Of a stretch of 17,537 bases of DNA, positions 1-8,015 are shown piece after piece (within the stretch, counting starts at the first letter, position 1; every line of letters begins with the position of its first letter). Position numbers and translations under genes: made by a program. The stretch is taken from assembly GCA_001771235.1 (NCBI GenBank), contig METF01000001.1, positions 4,726 to 22,262 on the forward strand. Direction: 5' to 3'. This DNA comes from Candidatus Zhuqueibacterota bacterium RBG_16_48_16. Lineage in GTDB: Bacteria > Zhuqueibacterota > Zhuqueibacteria > Residuimicrobiales > Sediminimicrobiaceae. Under the pieces are notes generated by a model that saw only the letters and a program-made list of their open reading frames with translations, was not told where the DNA came from and searched no databases.

Positions 1-1790
1 AGGATAACGGGTTTACATTTATGGTATATCCCCCTGAGAGCGCCCAGTGTGGCCAAATAAAATGCAATGTCCGATGAATCGACCGGATGATAGTTCCCAT
101 CGTTTAAGGTCAATTTCATGCCGACTATCGGGAATCCGGTGATCTCTCCTTTGCGCAGAAAATGTTCAAAACCGCGCCTGCATGAGGGGATGTACTCACT
201 GGGGATGACGCCACCTTTGATTTGATTGACAAATTCGGAATCTCCCTCGTGAAATGGCTCGACGATACCGGCGACTCTGCCGTACTGTCCGGCACCGCCG
301 GTTTGTTTTTTATGTATATAATCGAAGGCGCACGATTGAGAAATGCTTTCCCGGTAAGCCACCTGCGGCTTTCCCGTTTCAATGGCGACGTCGTACTCCC
401 TTCTCATCCTTTCGACGTAAACGTCGAGATGAAGCTCTCCCATACCCCGGATGATGGTATCCTCAGTTTCAGCATCCACGTATGTTTGAAAGGTCGGGTC
501 TTCTTTGGTAAATCGGTTGAGCGCCTTGGCCATATTGGCAGCCGATTTGTTATCCCCCGCCTTTATCGCTAAGGAAATAACCGGACTGGGAATGTGCATC
601 GAAGACAGTGTGTAACGCACATCGCCGGAAGTGAAAGTGTCGCCGGAGGCGCAATCGATACCAAAGAGGGCGACGATATCGCCCGGGCCGGCGTCGCTAA
701 TATCCTCCATTTCATCGGCGTGCATCCTGATGAGTCGTCCAACACGCACTTTTTTATTCGTTCGCAAATTGATCAGCTCATCGCCTTTTTGAATTTTCCC
801 CTGGTAGATGCGAACATAAGTGAGCTGCCCGAATCGCGTATCGTCGAGCTTGAAGGCCAACAAAACTGAGGGCAGATTTGCATCCGCTTTCAGCAGGATT
901 GTTTCTTCCTCTTTGTCCAAATCGAGAGCCGTATTTTCCACATCAACAGGATTGGGCAGATACTTGACAACGGCATCCAGCAAGGGTTGTACGCCCTTGT
1001 TTTTGACTGCGGAACCGAGAAACACCGGGGTCATTTTTAAGGACAGCGTTCCTGTTCTGATGGCATCGTATACCAATTCATCCGTCACCCGGTCTTCCAG
1101 GTAGGCTTCGGCAAGCTCATCACTGAACATGGATGCTGCGTCCAGCATAATATCTCTTTTTTCGATGGCTTTTCCCATCATGCTTTCCGGTATCTTATCC
1201 TCCCGAATATCTTCGCCGTCCGTGCCCTCGAAATAATAGGCTTTCATGGTGAGCAGATCGACGACGCCGGCGAATGCCGCTTCCAATCCGATGGGCAATT
1301 GCAAAAGAATGGCGTTGTGATTGAGCTTGTCTCTCAATTGTTGCACGACTTTTTCCGGATTGGCACCCATTCTGTCGCACTTGTTTACAAAGGCGATCCG
1401 GGGTACTTTGTAGCGGCTCATTTGCCGGTCGACGGTGATCGATTGGGATTGTACTCCGCCGACGGCGCACAACACCAGGATCGCTCCATCCAAAACACGA
1501 AGAGAGCGTTCGACTTCGATGGTAAAATCCACGTGGCCGGGCGTGTCAATAATGTTGATGGAATGATCCCGCCAGCTCACGTTGGTGGATGCGGAAGAAA
1601 TAGTGATGCCGCGCTCCCGCTCCAATTCCATCGAGTCCATCTTTGCCCCCACGCCGTCTTTGCCCCTTACTTCGTGAATCGCATGGATTTTTTGTGTATA
1701 AAATAAAATCCGTTCCGTCAGAGTTGTTTTCCCGGAATCGATGTGTGCGCTAATACCGATGTTGCGCATTTTCGTTAGATCAGCGATCAT
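1..1790 (-). CDS. fusA: Elongation factor G, mtEFG1/spdEFG1-like (C-terminus beyond left edge)
   Basis: Translational GTPase that moves tRNA and mRNA through the ribosome during elongation. The frame is open from ATG at 1790 to the left edge (596 residues visible; the family is about 700, so the end of domain IV and domain V are missing). Seen: P-loop AHIDSGKT (residues 15-22), switch region ending RERGITI (58-64), DTPGH (82-86), NKCD (136-139), a domain II segment GIDCASGDTFT, the domain IV loop HKKQTGGAGQYG, and VDSSDIAF near the end. The switch I stretch HEVRGKDGVGAKMDSMELER and the GIDCASGDTFT motif match mitochondrial EFG1 and the bacterial spdEFG1 group, as I remember them, better than E. 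coli-type FusA. A GAGAG about 7 nt upstream of ATG 1790 supports the start. The gene diverges from the signalling run. No str-operon neighbours (rpsL, rpsG, tuf) lie upstream, so it is probably a stand-alone EF-G copy; a second EF-G may exist elsewhere. EF-G identity is near certain, the subfamily likely. Confidence 0.95.
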   Translation of the reverse strand, partial: MIADLTKMRNIGISAHIDSGKTTLTERILFYTQKIHAIHEVRGKDGVGAKMDSMELERERGITISSASTNVSWRDHSINIIDTPGHVDFTIEVERSLRVLDGAILVLCAVGGVQSQSITVDRQMSRYKVPRIAFVNKCDRMGANPEKVVQQLRDKLNHNAILLQLPIGLEAAFAGVVDLLTMKAYYFEGTDGEDIREDKIPESMMGKAIEKRDIMLDAASMFSDELAEAYLEDRVTDELVYDAIRTGTLSLKMTPVFLGSAVKNKGVQPLLDAVVKYLPNPVDVENTALDLDKEEETILLKADANLPSVLLAFKLDDTRFGQLTYVRIYQGKIQKGDELINLRTNKKVRVGRLIRMHADEMEDISDAGPGDIVALFGIDCASGDTFTSGDVRYTLSSMHIPSPVISLAIKAGDNKSAANMAKALNRFTKEDPTFQTYVDAETEDTIIRGMGELHLDVYVERMRREYDVAIETGKPQVAYRESISQSCAFDYIHKKQTGGAGQYGRVAGIVEPFHEGDSEFVNQIKGGVIPSEYIPSCRRGFEHFLRKGEITGFPIVGMKLTLNDGNYHPVDSSDIAFYLATLGALRGIYHKCKPVI

Positions 1791-1964
1791 AATGACTCTC
1801 AATAATTGTGAAAAATTCGGATGAACCCCAGGTTCCGTGCCATTGCCGTCAAGAATTTACAATGGATGAATTCTTCGGATCAAGACGACACAGGTCCGGG
1901 GTGGGAAATAAAAGCGTCAATAATACTAAAAAGAAATCTTTTTATCAACAAGAATTCTTCCGCT

Positions 1965-2063
1965 ATGATCTACGATTTACGATGGGCGATTTATGATTTG
2001 CGATTTTTTCACCGGATAATAGATCTGAGATCAAAAATCGTTAATCGTCAATCTTGAATCATC
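1965..2063. repeat. Fold-back array of 7-bp repeats (intergenic)
   Basis: Six tandem heptads run from 1965 to 2006 (ATGATCT, ACGATTT, ACGATGG, GCGATTT, ATGATTT, GCGATTT). After a 29-bp spacer containing AGATCT, four heptads in the opposite sense follow at 2036-2063 (AATCGTT, AATCGTC, AATCTTG, AATCATC). The consensus of the forward unit is RYGATTT. The two halves can pair imperfectly, so the element could form a long hairpin in RNA or a cruciform in DNA. It lies in the spacer between the divergent EF-G and kinase genes. A half copy recurs at 11783-11817, which makes this a dispersed intergenic repeat family. Function unknown. Confidence 0.75.
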
Positions 2064-2531
2064 CGCCCGCCTTTTCTCGGTTTATTACACACCCACAAGT
2101 GAGCTCCTACCTGTCGTGGGGGCATTCCATGTCACCAGCATGTCCCGCAGACGCCACAATTTGTCCATATTAAAATCATCTAACCAGGAAAACAACAAAC
2201 AATGTTGTGCTGTTAAAATTCCAAAGATTTTTCAAGAAGGTTATGGAGGGGGTCTGTTTCTCTTGTTATGCGGTGGTATAATATGTTAGAAATAAGATTG
2301 TTAAGCCAAGCCCACCAAGCCACTTCACCCGCCTTTGATCGTGCCGCACTCGTTCAACATGGTTTTGCGCAACAGACCCTGGAGAATCTGAATAACGGAA
2401 TAGTATTTGCAGGTTGCGGGCCGTCTATGAGGGGGTTCGAATTTTTACGTTTTGTGATCAGGAATTGTTTTCGATGCAACAGAGCAGGTTCCGATCCTTT
2501 TACCGATAGAGTAGCTGAGAGCAAAAAAAAC
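2064..2531. other. Gene-poor leader upstream of the membrane kinase
   Basis: No gene can be supported here. The kinase frame stays open upstream to an ATG at 2268 (88 extra codons), but the translated stretch resembles nothing I know, precedes a typical N-terminal membrane anchor, and is not followed at proper distance by the GGAGG-like run at 2245-2252 (15 nt before ATG 2268). A small hairpin (ACAACA, 5-nt loop, TGTTGT) lies at 2192-2208. I see no convincing -35/-10 pair. The region is best read as promoter and 5' leader of the signalling run. Confidence 0.5.
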
Positions 2532-4436
2532 ATGAAAATACTGAGCCTCCTGCCGATCAAACAAAAACTCATGATTGTTATCTTGACGATCAGCGGGATT
2601 GCCATTTTTTTTGCCGCTACGTTCCTTGTCTATTTTGATAAAAAAGACAGTGAGCACGCACTGGTCAAAGATCTCCAGTTCAAGTCTCTCCTTTTGGAGC
2701 GGATGTGTTCTACTGCCCTGAAGGCAGGAGACCAGAGCAGCGCCGATAAAGTTCTTTCTACTTTTGTTGCAGACCCGAATATTGCCTACGCCTGTCTGTT
2801 AGATGAGAGCGGAAAGGTATTTGCTCATTATGCTAAAAACGAGAATGAAATTTCCCCATTATTTTCATTTGCAAACGGAAATCCTTACCAGTTTACCGAG
2901 CAGTATTTATATTTTTATAAGCATCTTTTCTATCAGCGAGAACGGGTTGGCAAGCTGTACATCAAGGCCGATCTTGCCGCGATAAACCGCGAAACACTTC
3001 GCTATTTTGGGGCGCTGAGCGTCATCATAATGGGGACTGTTCTTATTGTTCTGATTATCTCGCCGGCGTTGAATAAAAAGTTCATCAGCCCCATAAACCA
3101 TCTCACCGACGTTATGAGAAAAGTGACGAACGAGCACGACTATTCCGTTCGTGCGCAAAAAACGAGCGCGGATGAATTCGGTGAGCTCATCGACCTTTTT
3201 AACATTATGCTGTCTAAAATCCAACAATGGAACCAGGATCTCCTTCGAGCGAAACGAATCTCCGATCGTCATAAGGATAAGCTCAAAAAGGTGCTTGCTT
3301 TACAAAAACAGGTTACCGAGCAATTAGAATATAAACGCAAGCTACTGGATATTTTAATGAATAACATACCGGATTCGATCTATTTCAAAGATCGGGAAAG
3401 CCGGTTCACCCGGATTAACAAGACGCAAGCGAAGCTCCTGGGACTGGAAAAAGAGGAAGATGCCATTGGCAAATGGGATATAGATTTTTTTACCAGGGAC
3501 CACGCGCTATCCGCGCGGAAAGAGGAAGATGCAATCATGGAAACCGGCAAGCCATTAGTCAACTACGTGCGCAAGGTTCGGCGAGGTGACGATGGCTCTT
3601 ATATATGGCTCTCGGATACGAAAGTGCCCATCTTCAACAAAAAGGGCGAAATTATCGGCACTGTCGGAATTTCGCGAGATGTCACAAAAAATAAAACGAT
3701 AGAAATTCGACAAAAGAAGCTGCTCGACCAACTGGAGGCGGCTAATCAGGAATTGAGGGATTTTGCCTACATCGTTTCGCATGACTTGAAGGCGCCGTTA
3801 AGGGCGATCGGCTCACTGTCGGACTGGCTCATTTCGGATCACGGCCACAAGCTGGGCGATGACGGCCGGGAGCTGTTAGGACTGCTGCGCAGCCGGGTAC
3901 AACGGATGCACGATCTCATCGAAGGTGTGCTGCAATATTCGCGACTGGGACGAATAAAAGAGGACTATGTAAAACTGGATGTGAACAAGGTCGTGGCAGA
4001 TGCCGTCGATCTCATTTCACCGCCTTCCAACATAAAAATCGACATAAAGAAAAAGCTGCCACAGGTGCGTTTTGAGAAAACCCGGCTGAACCAGGTTTTT
4101 CAAAACCTCATTGGAAATGCCGTAAAGTTTATGGATAAACCGCAAGGACTGGTTCAGATCGATTGTCTGAACAAAAATGGCGAATGGCAGTTCAGCATTT
4201 CGGATAATGGGCCGGGCATAGAGGAAAAGTATTTCGACAAGATTTTTCAGATATTTCAATCGCTTTCGCCCCGAGATGATTATGAGAGTACCGGCATTGG
4301 CCTGACGCTGGTAAAAAAGATTATCGAGATATACGGGGGACGCATTTGGGTCCAATCCACGGTTGGCAGTGGCAGTACATTCTATTTCACGTTTCCTAAA
4401 AAAACAACGTTGGAGAATAACAAAGAACATGCATAA
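2532..4436 (+). CDS. Membrane sensor histidine kinase (CHASE8-HAMP-PAS-HisKA-HATPase)
   Basis: Transmembrane histidine kinase, 634 residues from ATG 2532. Order: basic start and membrane helix at ~12-34; periplasmic ~35-155 with features of the CHASE8 sensor (ADKVLSTFVADPNIAYACLL, a DESGKVFAHY strand); second membrane helix ~157-180; HAMP ~181-233; coiled coil ~233-272; PAS ~272-390 ending GISRDVTKNK; HisKA with phospho-acceptor His417 in FAYIVSHDLKAPLRAI; HATPase with N box NLIGNAVKF (~525), G1 DNGPGI (558-563) and G2 STGIGLTL. The H-box type resembles the Cph1/phytochrome-associated kinases, which pair with Rcp1-type regulators, and such a regulator follows with an 8-nt overlap. ATG 2532 was chosen over the upstream ATG 2268 because the membrane anchor starts there and GAGAG lies 10 nt upstream. 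The signal sensed is unknown. Confidence 0.93.
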   Translation: MKILSLLPIKQKLMIVILTISGIAIFFAATFLVYFDKKDSEHALVKDLQFKSLLLERMCSTALKAGDQSSADKVLSTFVADPNIAYACLLDESGKVFAHYAKNENEISPLFSFANGNPYQFTEQYLYFYKHLFYQRERVGKLYIKADLAAINRETLRYFGALSVIIMGTVLIVLIISPALNKKFISPINHLTDVMRKVTNEHDYSVRAQKTSADEFGELIDLFNIMLSKIQQWNQDLLRAKRISDRHKDKLKKVLALQKQVTEQLEYKRKLLDILMNNIPDSIYFKDRESRFTRINKTQAKLLGLEKEEDAIGKWDIDFFTRDHALSARKEEDAIMETGKPLVNYVRKVRRGDDGSYIWLSDTKVPIFNKKGEIIGTVGISRDVTKNKTIEIRQKKLLDQLEAANQELRDFAYIVSHDLKAPLRAIGSLSDWLISDHGHKLGDDGRELLGLLRSRVQRMHDLIEGVLQYSRLGRIKEDYVKLDVNKVVADAVDLISPPSNIKIDIKKKLPQVRFEKTRLNQVFQNLIGNAVKFMDKPQGLVQIDCLNKNGEWQFSISDNGPGIEEKYFDKIFQIFQSLSPRDDYESTGIGLTLVKKIIEIYGGRIWVQSTVGSGSTFYFTFPKKTTLENNKEHA

Positions 4437-4842
4437 CGACAAATCTATCCTTCTCGTTGAAGACGATCGCGTTGATGCCATGACAGTGCGCAGGGCTTTT
4501 AGCGACCTTAAGGTGACCAATAAATTGGTTGCGGTTGGCAATGGTGAAGAAGCATTGGTGTTTCTTCAAAACGGTAATAATGACAAACCTTGCCTTATTT
4601 TACTGGATATCAACATGCCCAAAATGAACGGCATTGAATTTTTAAAAATCGCAAAAAACGATCACGGTATCAAATCGATCCCGGTCGTTATCCTCACAAC
4701 CTCCCAGGAGGAGCGGGACAGAATGGAGGGTTTTAGTAACGGCGTGGCCGGTTATATGATCAAGCCGGTTGACTATTTGCAATTTGTCGAGACGATGCGA
4801 ACCATCCAGATGTACTGGACGCTTAGTGAGATACCTGATTAA
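4429..4842 (+). CDS. Single-domain response regulator, Rcp1-like
   Basis: CheY-like receiver of 137 residues without an output domain. Seen: acidic pair in LLVEDD, phospho-acceptor Asp60 in LLDINMPKMNG, Thr in VVILTTS (~91), and Lys112 in MIKPVD. The long beta3-alpha3 region, the VILTTSQEE stretch and the C-terminal helix with MYWTL are typical of the Rcp1 family, partners of phytochrome-type kinases. The start ATG lies inside the end of the upstream kinase (shared ATGCATAA, 8 nt), which implies translational coupling and makes the two a cognate pair. GGAG at 4412-4415 is 13 nt upstream, rather far, in keeping with coupling. The frame runs further upstream to 4363 but that part is kinase sequence in another frame. 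It probably acts by contact with a partner protein or as a phosphate sink. Confidence 0.94.
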   Translation: MHNDKSILLVEDDRVDAMTVRRAFSDLKVTNKLVAVGNGEEALVFLQNGNNDKPCLILLDINMPKMNGIEFLKIAKNDHGIKSIPVVILTTSQEERDRMEGFSNGVAGYMIKPVDYLQFVETMRTIQMYWTLSEIPD

Positions 4843-4861
4843 CCGGATTCTTTTTACCCCC

Positions 4862-4867
4862 AAAGGA
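4862..4867 (+). promoter_or_regulatory. Ribosome binding site deciding the start of the REC-PAS-PAS kinase
   Basis: AAAGGA lies 10 nt before ATG 4878 but only 4 nt before the alternative TTG 4872, so ATG 4878 is the better start. Confidence 0.55.
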
Positions 4868-4877
4868 CGGCTTGTGC

Positions 4878-6638
4878 ATGGCCGAAGAATGTCACACAGT
4901 ACTTTTAGTTGAAGACGACCGGATCGATCAATTGGCCTTTAGACGGTTTATTAAGGAACATAGCCATCGATTTGATTTCGAGATTGTCGATTCGGTTAGC
5001 CAGGCTGGTGAGCTGCTCAAGAAACGATTTTTTGATGTGATCATAACTGATTTTAATCTGGGCGACGGCACGGCATTCGACATCATGGCCATGAACCATG
5101 GCGCACCGGTCATCATTGCCACCGGAGCCGGCGACGAAGAAATTGCCGTCAAGGCGATGCGGAAAGGCGCTCATGATTATATTATCAAGGACCCAGAAAG
5201 AAATTATCTCAAGATTTTGCCTATTACCGTGGAACAGGCTATTCAGACAAAAAGATCTCAACGGGAAATAAAATTATTGTCCGATGCGATCATGAGTATT
5301 AACGATTCCGTTTATATTACCGATAGTGAGGATAAAATCATTTTTGTCAACCGGGCATTTCACAATTGCTACGGTTACGGCGACAGCGATATTATGGGAC
5401 AACCGAGTGTATTGTTATGGAAAAATGCGGACAAATCAGATCGATTGAAACAGTTCGCACTAAAAAGCGGGACGACGGAGCGCTCGCTGGAATTTAAACA
5501 TGTGAGAAAAAACCGACAAGAGTTCCCGGTATCCATTTCCGCATCCATCGTGGGCTATCCCAGTCAATCTCAATGCTTCTGGGTATACGTGGTCAGGGAC
5601 ATCACCGAGCGCAAACGGTCGGAAAGCATTCTTCGCGAGAGCAAAAAACGAATAAAAACCATCCTCGATAGCGTGCAAACCGGCATCATCCTCATCGATC
5701 CGATCACCTTCACGGTCGTCGATGCAAATCCCATTGCTTTAAATATTATCAAGGCAAAACCGGAAGAAGTCATCGGCAAAAAGAGCTGTGAGATTATCTG
5801 TGTCGATGATCATGAGCATTGCCTGAACACCCGACGAAACCATTATAGCCAAAACATTGAAAGCGAGATCAAAGACATCAACGGCGAGAAGGTGCCCGTG
5901 ATGCGAACCACTATCCCGATAGTGCTGGACAATCAACACTATCTTTTGGAGAATTTTGTCGACATCAGCGATGTGAAAAAAGCGGAAGCCCAGATCAAGG
6001 CGTCGTTAAAGGAAAAAGAAATTCTCCTGAAAGAAATCCATCACCGCGTGAAGAACAACATGCAAATTATTTCCAGCCTGTTAAACCTGCAATCCTCATT
6101 TATCCGGGATGAGCATGTGTTGAATATTTTCAAAGCAAGCCAGCACCGCGTCAAGACCATGGCTTTGGTTCACGAGAAGCTATACCAGACGAAAAACTTT
6201 ACTCAGATCGATTTTAAAGATTATTTGGAGAGCCTGAGCAATTATCTAATGTCTTCTTACAGCACCGTTGCAGAAAAAGTGCAGCTCCAAATGGACATTC
6301 AAAATATTTCGCTGGATATCAATACGGCCATACCGTGCGGAATGATCGTCAACGAATTGATTTCAAATGCGCTGGAACATGCATTTCACAACGGAAGTTG
6401 TGGACAAATCAAAGTCTCTTTTTCAAGATCGAATGATCCGGACGGAACAAAACAGGAGCAAGCGCGATGTGTCCTGACCATCGAGGACGATGGTTGTGGC
6501 TTGTCGCAGGATTTTGACATAAACAAAATCAGCTCACTTGGTTTGCAGCTCGTCACGACGCTTACCGAGCAATTAAGTGGTAAAATGGAGATAGTCAGCG
6601 AAAAGGGAACACAATTTAAAATTACATTTCCGCTATAG
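4878..6638 (+). CDS. Soluble REC-PAS-PAS-HisKA_2 histidine kinase
   Basis: Cytosolic kinase, 586 residues, no membrane segment. Order: receiver 1-125 (VEDD, Asp58 in IITDFNLGDG, Thr82, Lys104 in IIKD); PAS1 ~133-245 ending VVRDITERKR; PAS2 ~258-370, with Cys304, Cys308 and Cys315 clustered after its helical core; HisKA_2-type dimerisation domain with EIHHRVKNNMQIISSLLNLQ (~386-405, phospho-acceptor in the His388/389 pair); HATPase with VNELISNALEHA (N492, N497), EDDGCGL (G1) and SSLGLQLV in place of the usual G2. The HisKA_2 subfamily is typical of soluble kinases feeding single-domain regulators, and one follows 14 nt downstream. The N-terminal receiver suggests that the kinase is itself controlled by phosphorylation, possibly from the upstream kinase. 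The ligand is unknown; the cysteines in PAS2 could bind metal or report redox state (inference). Confidence 0.94.
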   Translation: MAEECHTVLLVEDDRIDQLAFRRFIKEHSHRFDFEIVDSVSQAGELLKKRFFDVIITDFNLGDGTAFDIMAMNHGAPVIIATGAGDEEIAVKAMRKGAHDYIIKDPERNYLKILPITVEQAIQTKRSQREIKLLSDAIMSINDSVYITDSEDKIIFVNRAFHNCYGYGDSDIMGQPSVLLWKNADKSDRLKQFALKSGTTERSLEFKHVRKNRQEFPVSISASIVGYPSQSQCFWVYVVRDITERKRSESILRESKKRIKTILDSVQTGIILIDPITFTVVDANPIALNIIKAKPEEVIGKKSCEIICVDDHEHCLNTRRNHYSQNIESEIKDINGEKVPVMRTTIPIVLDNQHYLLENFVDISDVKKAEAQIKASLKEKEILLKEIHHRVKNNMQIISSLLNLQSSFIRDEHVLNIFKASQHRVKTMALVHEKLYQTKNFTQIDFKDYLESLSNYLMSSYSTVAEKVQLQMDIQNISLDINTAIPCGMIVNELISNALEHAFHNGSCGQIKVSFSRSNDPDGTKQEQARCVLTIEDDGCGLSQDFDINKISSLGLQLVTTLTEQLSGKMEIVSEKGTQFKITFPL

Positions 6639-6641
6639 GAT

Positions 6642-6645
6642 GGAG
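6642..6645 (+). promoter_or_regulatory. Ribosome binding site deciding the start of the next regulator
   Basis: GGAG lies 7 nt before ATG 6653. The alternative TTG at 6647 is 1 nt from it and can be excluded. Confidence 0.6.
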
Positions 6646-6652
6646 TTTGCAA

Positions 6653-7036
6653 ATGATAGCAACTGAAGTTAAAATACTTGTGGTAGAAGACGAAAATATC
6701 GTGGCCATGGATATCAAGTGCATGCTTATGAAACTTGGTTACGACGTGCTGGGCGTCGTATCGAACGGCGAGCACGCAGTCAAACAAGCCGAGATCATGT
6801 CACCGGATTTGATTCTCATGGACATCATTATCAAGGGCAGCATCGATGGTATCGAGGCGGCGTGCAGGATTCGCACAAAGTTTAAAATCCCGATCATATT
6901 TTTGACAGCCCATTCGGATCAAAAAACGCGGCAGCGTGCCAAGATGGCCGAGCCGAACGGTTATCTTTTAAAGCCCTTCCATGAAGCGGAATTAGACCAG
7001 GTCATTAAATTGTCTCTCGGCCCGAAGGCAAATTGA
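6653..7036 (+). CDS. Single-domain response regulator (REC only)
   Basis: Stand-alone receiver of 127 residues. Seen: VVEDENIVAMDI at the N-terminus, phospho-acceptor Asp57 in ILMDIIIKG, Thr85 in IFLTAHSDQ, and Lys107 in YLLKPF. No output domain follows. It starts 14 nt after the HisKA_2 kinase stop and is very probably its partner. It is strikingly like the N-terminal receiver of the large hybrid kinase at 8263 (shared VVEDENIVA.DI, LMDI..KG..DGIE, LTA..DQ.T..RAK..EP.GY.LKPF), so one may derive from the other or both may be read by the same kinase. Confidence 0.93.
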   Translation: MIATEVKILVVEDENIVAMDIKCMLMKLGYDVLGVVSNGEHAVKQAEIMSPDLILMDIIIKGSIDGIEAACRIRTKFKIPIIFLTAHSDQKTRQRAKMAEPNGYLLKPFHEAELDQVIKLSLGPKAN

Positions 7037-7075
7037 GCTCGGCAAAAAAATTCGTAACTTGATGGAGATATAATC

Positions 7076-7708
7076 ATGCAGGTTCTCATTGCAGATGATG
7101 ATAGTACGGCACGTTTCTATTTAGAAATCGTCCTGCAAAAGTGGGGCTATGAGGTGAAAATGGCCCAGGACGGCGAGGAAGCATGGCACATCCTGGACGC
7201 TGAAAATGCCCCAAAGCTTGCCATTCTGGATTGGATTATGCCCAGACTTAGCGGAGTGGATGTCTGTAAAAAACTGAGGCAGACGGAGCGGGGCAAACAG
7301 GTATACGCGCTGCTGCTGACGGCAAAAGGAGGAAAAGAGGATGTTGTGGAGGGACTGCGAGCGGGCGCAAACGACTATGTGAGCAAGCCGGTCGACCGGG
7401 ATATTTTAAGGGCGCGTCTTGAGGTCGGGGCACGATTGGTCCAATTACAGGAAGATTTACAAAAGAGATTCGATGACCTGCAACAGGCTCTTGTCAAGGT
7501 TCACAAGCTTCAGGGATTGCTGCCGATTTGTTCCTACTGTAAAAAAATACGCGACGATCAAAACTATTGGCACCAGGTTGAAAAATACCTGAGCGAACAT
7601 TCCGGCACGCAGTTTAGTCATGGTATATGTCCGGAATGTAAAGAAAAGGTTATGAAAGATCTGAATCTTCACAGGGGCGATCCTGAAAGTGAATCCCGGA
7701 AATTGTAA
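7076..7708 (+). CDS. Response regulator with C-terminal four-cysteine module
   Basis: 210 residues. The receiver covers 1-~120: ADDD at 6-9, Asp52 in AILDWIMPRLSG, Thr82 in LLLTAKGG, Lys104 in YVSKPVD. A helical, probably coiled-coil linker (~115-148) leads to a compact C-terminal module with Cys152 and Cys155 (ICSYCKKIRDD), a conserved NYW, a YLSEHS segment, His182 in FSHGICPEC, and Cys185 and Cys188. I recognise this module (SYCKKIRDD...YW...HS...FSHGICPEC) as a recurrent, functionally uncharacterised tail of sensor proteins and response regulators; the CxxC pairs suggest a zinc ribbon or other metal or redox site. GGAG at 7064-7067 is 8 nt before the ATG. It is the last gene of the five-gene run; no DNA-binding domain is present. 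Confidence 0.92.
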   Translation: MQVLIADDDSTARFYLEIVLQKWGYEVKMAQDGEEAWHILDAENAPKLAILDWIMPRLSGVDVCKKLRQTERGKQVYALLLTAKGGKEDVVEGLRAGANDYVSKPVDRDILRARLEVGARLVQLQEDLQKRFDDLQQALVKVHKLQGLLPICSYCKKIRDDQNYWHQVEKYLSEHSGTQFSHGICPECKEKVMKDLNLHRGDPESESRKL

Positions 7709-7710
7709 TA

Positions 7711-7741
7711 GACAGGAATTCAGGCTTTAGGATTCCTTGTC
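7711..7741 (+). terminator. Stem-loop after the signalling run
   Basis: Imperfect inverted repeat right after the response regulator stop: GACAGGAAT pairs with ATTCCTTGTC with one bulged base, loop about 12 nt. No T-run follows, so it may be an mRNA 3' end stabiliser or a factor-dependent terminator rather than a classical intrinsic terminator. Confidence 0.35.
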
Positions 7742-7785
7742 AAGTGTGCACAACCAGAAAAAACACAAACAGAAATGGGGATGAA

Positions 7786-7911
7786 GAATATCGAAATTCG
7801 AGGCACGCCATTTACGATTTATCACAGATCAAGTCGATACATTGATTTGAAAAATGAATATCGAATGAAGAAGGGTGAATTTCGAACGGTTTTCATCATT
7901 CGTTATTCACC
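7786..7911. repeat. Cluster of GAATATCGAA-type intergenic repeats
   Basis: GAATATCGAA occurs at 7786-7795 and 7856-7865, and the variant GAATTTCGAA at 7877-7886. An inverted pair GGTGAAT (7874-7880) / ATTCACC (7905-7911) encloses the last copy, and a stretch like the 7-bp repeat (ACGATTT) sits near 7814. The region holds no plausible gene. It looks like degenerate dispersed intergenic repeats; function unknown. Confidence 0.5.
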
Positions 7912-7949
7912 TGCTTTGACTTCATTTAGCTAAGCAGTTACTGTGTGGC

Positions 7950-7981
7950 AGGACAGACATTTTTTTGTGACGGACTGTCCT
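7950..7981. repeat. Inverted repeat, possible terminator
   Basis: AGGACAG at 7950-7956 and CTGTCCT at 7975-7981 form a perfect 7-bp stem with an 18-nt T-rich loop, followed by CTTTTC. The loop is long and the T-run short, so terminator function is uncertain. Confidence 0.3.
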
Positions 7982-8015
7982 CTTTTCGCCCCAAAAGCCT
8001 TATACATTCTCAAAA

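Noticed and set aside
1299..1706. A 135-codon plus-strand open frame and other plus-strand frames within 222-1706.
   Set aside because: They are antisense shadows of the EF-G gene, whose minus-strand frame shows all GTPase motifs.
1808..2057. Small plus-strand open frames of 62 and 78 codons upstream of the kinase.
   Set aside because: They lie across the 7-bp repeat array, overlap each other in different frames, lack clear ribosome sites and have no recognisable product.
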